This document shows positions 61,332-64,000 of a DNA stretch of 64,000 nt, piece by piece; within the stretch, counting starts at the first letter, position 1, and every line of letters begins with the position of its first letter. The DNA is from PNNG01 sp046291695 (GTDB lineage Bacteria; Bacteroidota; Bacteroidia; UBA7662). The stretch is taken from positions 62,001 through 126,000 of the forward strand of contig JBKBSO010000002.1 of assembly GCA_046291695.1 (NCBI GenBank). Direction: 5' to 3'. The position numbers and the translations under genes were made by a program. The notes under the pieces are model-generated. The model saw nothing but the letters and a program-made list of their open reading frames with translations, searched no databases and had not been told where the DNA came from.

Positions 61332-61757
61332 TTAATTAGTAATGCGCAAAGTGTTGCTGGTAGGCGAATACAAGGTGCGGTAGTTGCGGAGGTTGATGGC
61401 TGCTGGTCCGCGTGCCGGAAAGCCATCGAGTGAAAAGCGAGAATCGCAGCATCCACATTGCAAGAGATTGGTGGACGTATCGAGGGCAATTACGTGGCAT
61501 TCTTCTGAAGGCAGGTAAGTGCAAGCCCGGTCGTAAGCCCTGAACTCGTCGATCGATTGGCGATAAACGGCAATGCCCCGGTAGCCTACATCATTAATAA
61601 ATACCAAACCACCCACCACATTCAATGGCTGGTAACTTGGCAAATTGATGTTAATGAATACATCTACCAATACATTGGGCACAAAATCGCCGGTTTGGCT
61701 GCGACAACCCAGCAGGAGGAGAAGACTTAGGGCAAATACTTTAATCGATGTACGCAT
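61332..61757 (-). CDS. Rieske-like lipoprotein with altered cluster ligands
   Basis: 141 aa from the ATG at 61757 (RTSIKVFALSLLLLLGCRS; lipobox at Cys18). The C-terminal half is shaped like a Rieske [2Fe-2S] fold: RACTYLPSEECHVIALD, then LLQCGCCDSRFSLDG-P--GPA. In a normal Rieske the ligands are Cys-x-His and Cys-x-x-His. Here the expected His positions are Tyr and Cys, so a standard cluster is unlikely. It overlaps the end of the hbd gene by 17 bp, so it is co-transcribed with it. Function unknown. Confidence 0.75.
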   Translation of the reverse strand: MRTSIKVFALSLLLLLGCRSQTGDFVPNVLVDVFININLPSYQPLNVVGGLVFINDVGYRGIAVYRQSIDEFRAYDRACTYLPSEECHVIALDTSTNLLQCGCCDSRFSLDGFPARGPAAINLRNYRTLYSPTSNTLRITN

Positions 61758-62598
61758 AAAATCCCTTTCCTGTTTTGCGGCCGTGGAATCCGGCATTTAC
61801 CTTTTGTTCTTGTATGCGGCTCGGCCTGAACTTCGGGTCATAATGAAAAGAAGCATACATGCTCGAAGTTACCGAAAAATTGGTATCAACCCCAATGAGG
61901 TCCATCAATCGGAAAGGGCCCATTTTGAAGCCGCGGGCTTCGAGTAATTTGTCGATGCTTTCAAAATCAGTGATTTGCTCTTCGAGGGCCAGCAAGCTTT
62001 CTACATAAAAATGCCGCGCTACCCGGTTAACAATAAAACCCGGGGCATCTTTGGCATGTACCGGCTTTTTACCCAGCTGCAGGCTCAATGCATATACTGC
62101 CGCTGCTACTTCGTGCGAGGTAGCCTCTCCGCTGATAACTTCAACCAGCTTCATGATGTGTGCAGGGTTAAAAAAGTGCATGCCCACCAGTTGCTCAGGC
62201 CTTTTTAAGCCTGCGGCAATGGAGGTAACGGGTATCGAAGAGGTGTTGGTGGCCATGATGCATGCCGGCTGATTAATCAGCTCCAGCTCGCGAAACAGCT
62301 CAATCTTCGGTTGTTTTTTTTCGATGATGGCTTCGATACACAAATCGGCAACCAAATCCTGAAAACGATCGGTGATGGTTAATCGCGATTGGGTTTCGGC
62401 TTTTTGTTCGGCGTTGATGATGCCCTTATCGACCGCCTTTTGTAGATTGCCCTCAATTTGTTGGCGGGCTTTTTCGAGCATGGTTGGCTGCATATCGTGC
62501 AAAAGCGTTTGGTAACCGGCCAGGGCACATACTTGCGCAATGCCCGAGCCCATGGTGCCCGCACCTACTACGGCGATGGTTTTAATGTTGTTAATCAT
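61741..62598 (-). CDS. hbd: 3-hydroxyacyl-CoA (3-hydroxybutyryl-CoA) dehydrogenase
   Basis: 285 aa. N-terminal Rossmann domain with VVGAGTMGSGIAQVCALAGY (NAD-binding glycine pattern). The catalytic His is in VGMHFFNPAHIMKLVE, with the ATNTSS segment upstream of it. The C-terminal 3HCDH domain has APGFIVNR. It oxidises (S)-3-hydroxyacyl-CoA with NAD+, in fatty-acid breakdown or the reverse direction. Its start overlaps the pheS stop by 4 bp (ATGA). The match is to the stand-alone short form, not the fused FadB/FadJ. Confidence 0.93.
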   Translation of the reverse strand: MINNIKTIAVVGAGTMGSGIAQVCALAGYQTLLHDMQPTMLEKARQQIEGNLQKAVDKGIINAEQKAETQSRLTITDRFQDLVADLCIEAIIEKKQPKIELFRELELINQPACIMATNTSSIPVTSIAAGLKRPEQLVGMHFFNPAHIMKLVEVISGEATSHEVAAAVYALSLQLGKKPVHAKDAPGFIVNRVARHFYVESLLALEEQITDFESIDKLLEARGFKMGPFRLMDLIGVDTNFSVTSSMYASFHYDPKFRPSRIQEQKVNAGFHGRKTGKGFYAYID

Positions 62599-63617
62599 AG
62601 TACAGAGCCAAATTGCTGCAGAAAACGAATGTCGTTTTCAAAGAACAAACGGATATCCTTGAGCTGATATTTCAACATGGTCATTCTTTCGATGCCCATG
62701 CCAAAAGCGTAGCCACTGTATTTTTTGCTGTCGATGCCACAGTTTTCGAGCACCTGAGGATCAACCATGCCACAGCCTAAAATTTCGACCCAGCCGGTTT
62801 GCTTGCACACGCTGCAGCCTTCCTGATTGCAGATAAAGCAACTTACGTCCATTTCGGCCGATGGCTCGGTAAAAGGAAAATAACTGGCCCTAAAGCGCAC
62901 TTTAAGGGCTTGTCCGAAAAAGTCGTTGGCAAACATGTATAAGGTTTGCTTAAGCTCCGCAAAAGAAACATTTTCGGCAATGTATAAGCCTTCAACCTGA
63001 TGAAACTGCATATGCGATCGCGCCGAAACGGTTTCATTGCGGTAAACCCTACCCGGCGAAATGGTACGAATAGGTAAATTACCCAATTGCATTTCTTTTA
63101 CCTGCACAGTAGAGGTGTGGGTACGCAAGAGAATGTCGGGATTGGTTTGTACAAAAAAAGTGTCCTGCATATCGCGTGCAGGATGATCGTCGTCGAAATT
63201 CAGCGCCCCGAAATTGTGCCAATCGTCTACTACCTCATGCCCTTCACTGATGTTGAATCCTTGATTTTCAAAAAAGCGGATGATTTGCTGCCGTACCAGC
63301 GAAAGTGGGTGCCGGCTCCCGGGCTGGTTGGGCATGGGCGGTCGACTGGGGTCGAAGTCGTCCTGCTTTTGAACCGGACTATCGGCCAGATCGCTTTGTT
63401 TTTCTTGCCAACGGCTTTCCACCTCTTGCTTTAACGCATTGATGGATTTGCCATACCGCTTTTTTTCTTCCCCTGAAACAGCCCTAAAATCCTCAAAAAG
63501 TTCGTTAATAAGGCCTTTTTTGCTCAAAAAACGTAAGCGATACTGCTCTAGTTGTTCGGCATTGCTCAAATCAAAAGCAAGCGCTTCTGAACGAATGGCA
63601 TCAATTTTTTCCTGCAT
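62595..63617 (-). CDS. pheS: Phenylalanyl-tRNA synthetase alpha subunit
   Basis: 340 aa. N-terminal coiled-coil tRNA-binding arm (~1-85), then the class II core with motif 2 FRNETVSARSHMQFHQ-like VYRNETVSARSHMQFH, a GYAFGMGIERMTML motif 3, and a zinc-less CFICNQEGCSVC segment. Works as a tetramer with PheT, whose gene is not in the window. It is packed between guaB (1 bp upstream) and hbd (4-bp overlap), an unusual operon mix but common for Bacteroidota gene packing. Confidence 0.96.
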   Translation of the reverse strand: MQEKIDAIRSEALAFDLSNAEQLEQYRLRFLSKKGLINELFEDFRAVSGEEKKRYGKSINALKQEVESRWQEKQSDLADSPVQKQDDFDPSRPPMPNQPGSRHPLSLVRQQIIRFFENQGFNISEGHEVVDDWHNFGALNFDDDHPARDMQDTFFVQTNPDILLRTHTSTVQVKEMQLGNLPIRTISPGRVYRNETVSARSHMQFHQVEGLYIAENVSFAELKQTLYMFANDFFGQALKVRFRASYFPFTEPSAEMDVSCFICNQEGCSVCKQTGWVEILGCGMVDPQVLENCGIDSKKYSGYAFGMGIERMTMLKYQLKDIRLFFENDIRFLQQFGSVL

Positions 63618-63618
63618 T

Positions 63619-64000
63619 TTATCGGGTATAATTTGGTGCTTCGCGGGTAATGGTTACGCCATGTGGATGGCTTTCGCGCAGTCCTGAATTGGTGATTCGC
63701 ACAAACCTGGCCTCATGCAATTGGTCGATGGTGCGCGCACCACAATAACCCATTCCCGCTCGCAAACCGCCAATATACTGATAAACTACTTCTTCGAGTC
63801 GGCCTTTGTAAGGCACGCGACCCACAATGCCTTCGGGCACTAATTTTTTAATTTCGTCTTCGGCATCCTGAAAATAACGGTCTTTAGACCCTTCCTTCAT
63901 GGCTTCAATAGAGCCCATACCCCGGTAGGTTTTGAATTTCCGTCCTTCGAAAATGATGGTTTCTCCCGGCGATTCTTCCACGCCGGCAAAAATGGAACCG
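63619..64000 (-). CDS. guaB: IMP dehydrogenase C-terminal part (partial, runs off the window)
   Basis: The last ~126 codons are visible; the gene begins beyond 64000. The segment GSIEAMKEGSKDRYF (flap with the monovalent-cation and substrate region) and YQYIGGLRAGMGYCGARTI, then the HPHGVTITREAPNY end, are typical of GuaB. It makes xanthosine monophosphate from IMP with NAD+, the first committed step of guanine nucleotide synthesis. Its stop is one base from the pheS ATG, so pheS and the genes after it are likely read from the same transcript. Confidence 0.93.
   Translation of the reverse strand, partial: GSIFAGVEESPGETIIFEGRKFKTYRGMGSIEAMKEGSKDRYFQDAEDEIKKLVPEGIVGRVPYKGRLEEVVYQYIGGLRAGMGYCGARTIDQLHEARFVRITNSGLRESHPHGVTITREAPNYTR

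Overview
The window comes from a Bacteroidota genome, probably an environmental, aerobic member; I cannot fix the genus. The signs are C-terminal type IX secretion (T9SS) sorting domains on five very large or secreted proteins, -7 promoter boxes of the form TAnnTTTG in front of many genes, near-absence of Shine-Dalgarno sequences, and a type III glutamine synthetase. Housekeeping genes have roughly even GC. The 26.0-34.4 kb segment is clearly more AT-rich and reads as an accessory island.

Layout. 1-20.9 kb (minus strand): four T9SS-type surface or secreted proteins in a row. They are a >1576-aa Ig-repeat protein (cut by the window edge), a 2152-aa protein with six cohesin-like modules plus a dockerin-like module, a 348-aa cohesin-like protein, and a 2870-aa subtilisin-family protease with PA, sortilin/BNR-like, dockerin-like and cohesin-like parts. 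21.1-22.4 kb: arsR-acr3 arsenite efflux operon. 22.5-25.9 kb: oxyR and a divergent katG; KatG appears to carry a signal peptide.

26.0-34.4 kb: accessory island. It holds a PIN-like membrane-anchored protein whose gene is flanked by ~94-bp direct repeats (copy 1 includes half of the katG terminator), an HNH nuclease, a lipoprotein plus TraB/TIKI-like pair, and a complete Sau3AI-type restriction-modification operon. That operon's HTH controller has two matching operators straddling a textbook promoter. The island ends with an IS21-like terminal remnant and an orphan ParD antitoxin with its own palindromic operator.

34.5-42.4 kb: class V aminotransferase, nitroreductase, copA plus HMA chaperone, T9SS-secreted endonuclease I, a small membrane protein and a lipoprotein. 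42.4-55.2 kb: glnN, a PepSY-like protein, purL, a serine beta-lactamase-like lipoprotein, aspS, a TPR histidine kinase without a partner regulator, a 2OG-Fe(II) oxygenase and a chromate transporter. 55.2-61.2 kb: a 1984-aa T9SS protein with lamin-tail and CotH domains and a nearly perfect 315-bp tandem triplication. 61.3-64 kb: guaB-pheS-hbd-Rieske-like lipoprotein, tightly packed on the minus strand.

The two parts most worth following up are (i) the island, where a repeat-delimited single-gene module sits beside restriction-modification and other defence-type genes, and (ii) the clustered cohesin-like/dockerin-like T9SS proteins, which could form a non-cellulosomal surface assembly. No tRNA, rRNA or CRISPR array was seen.
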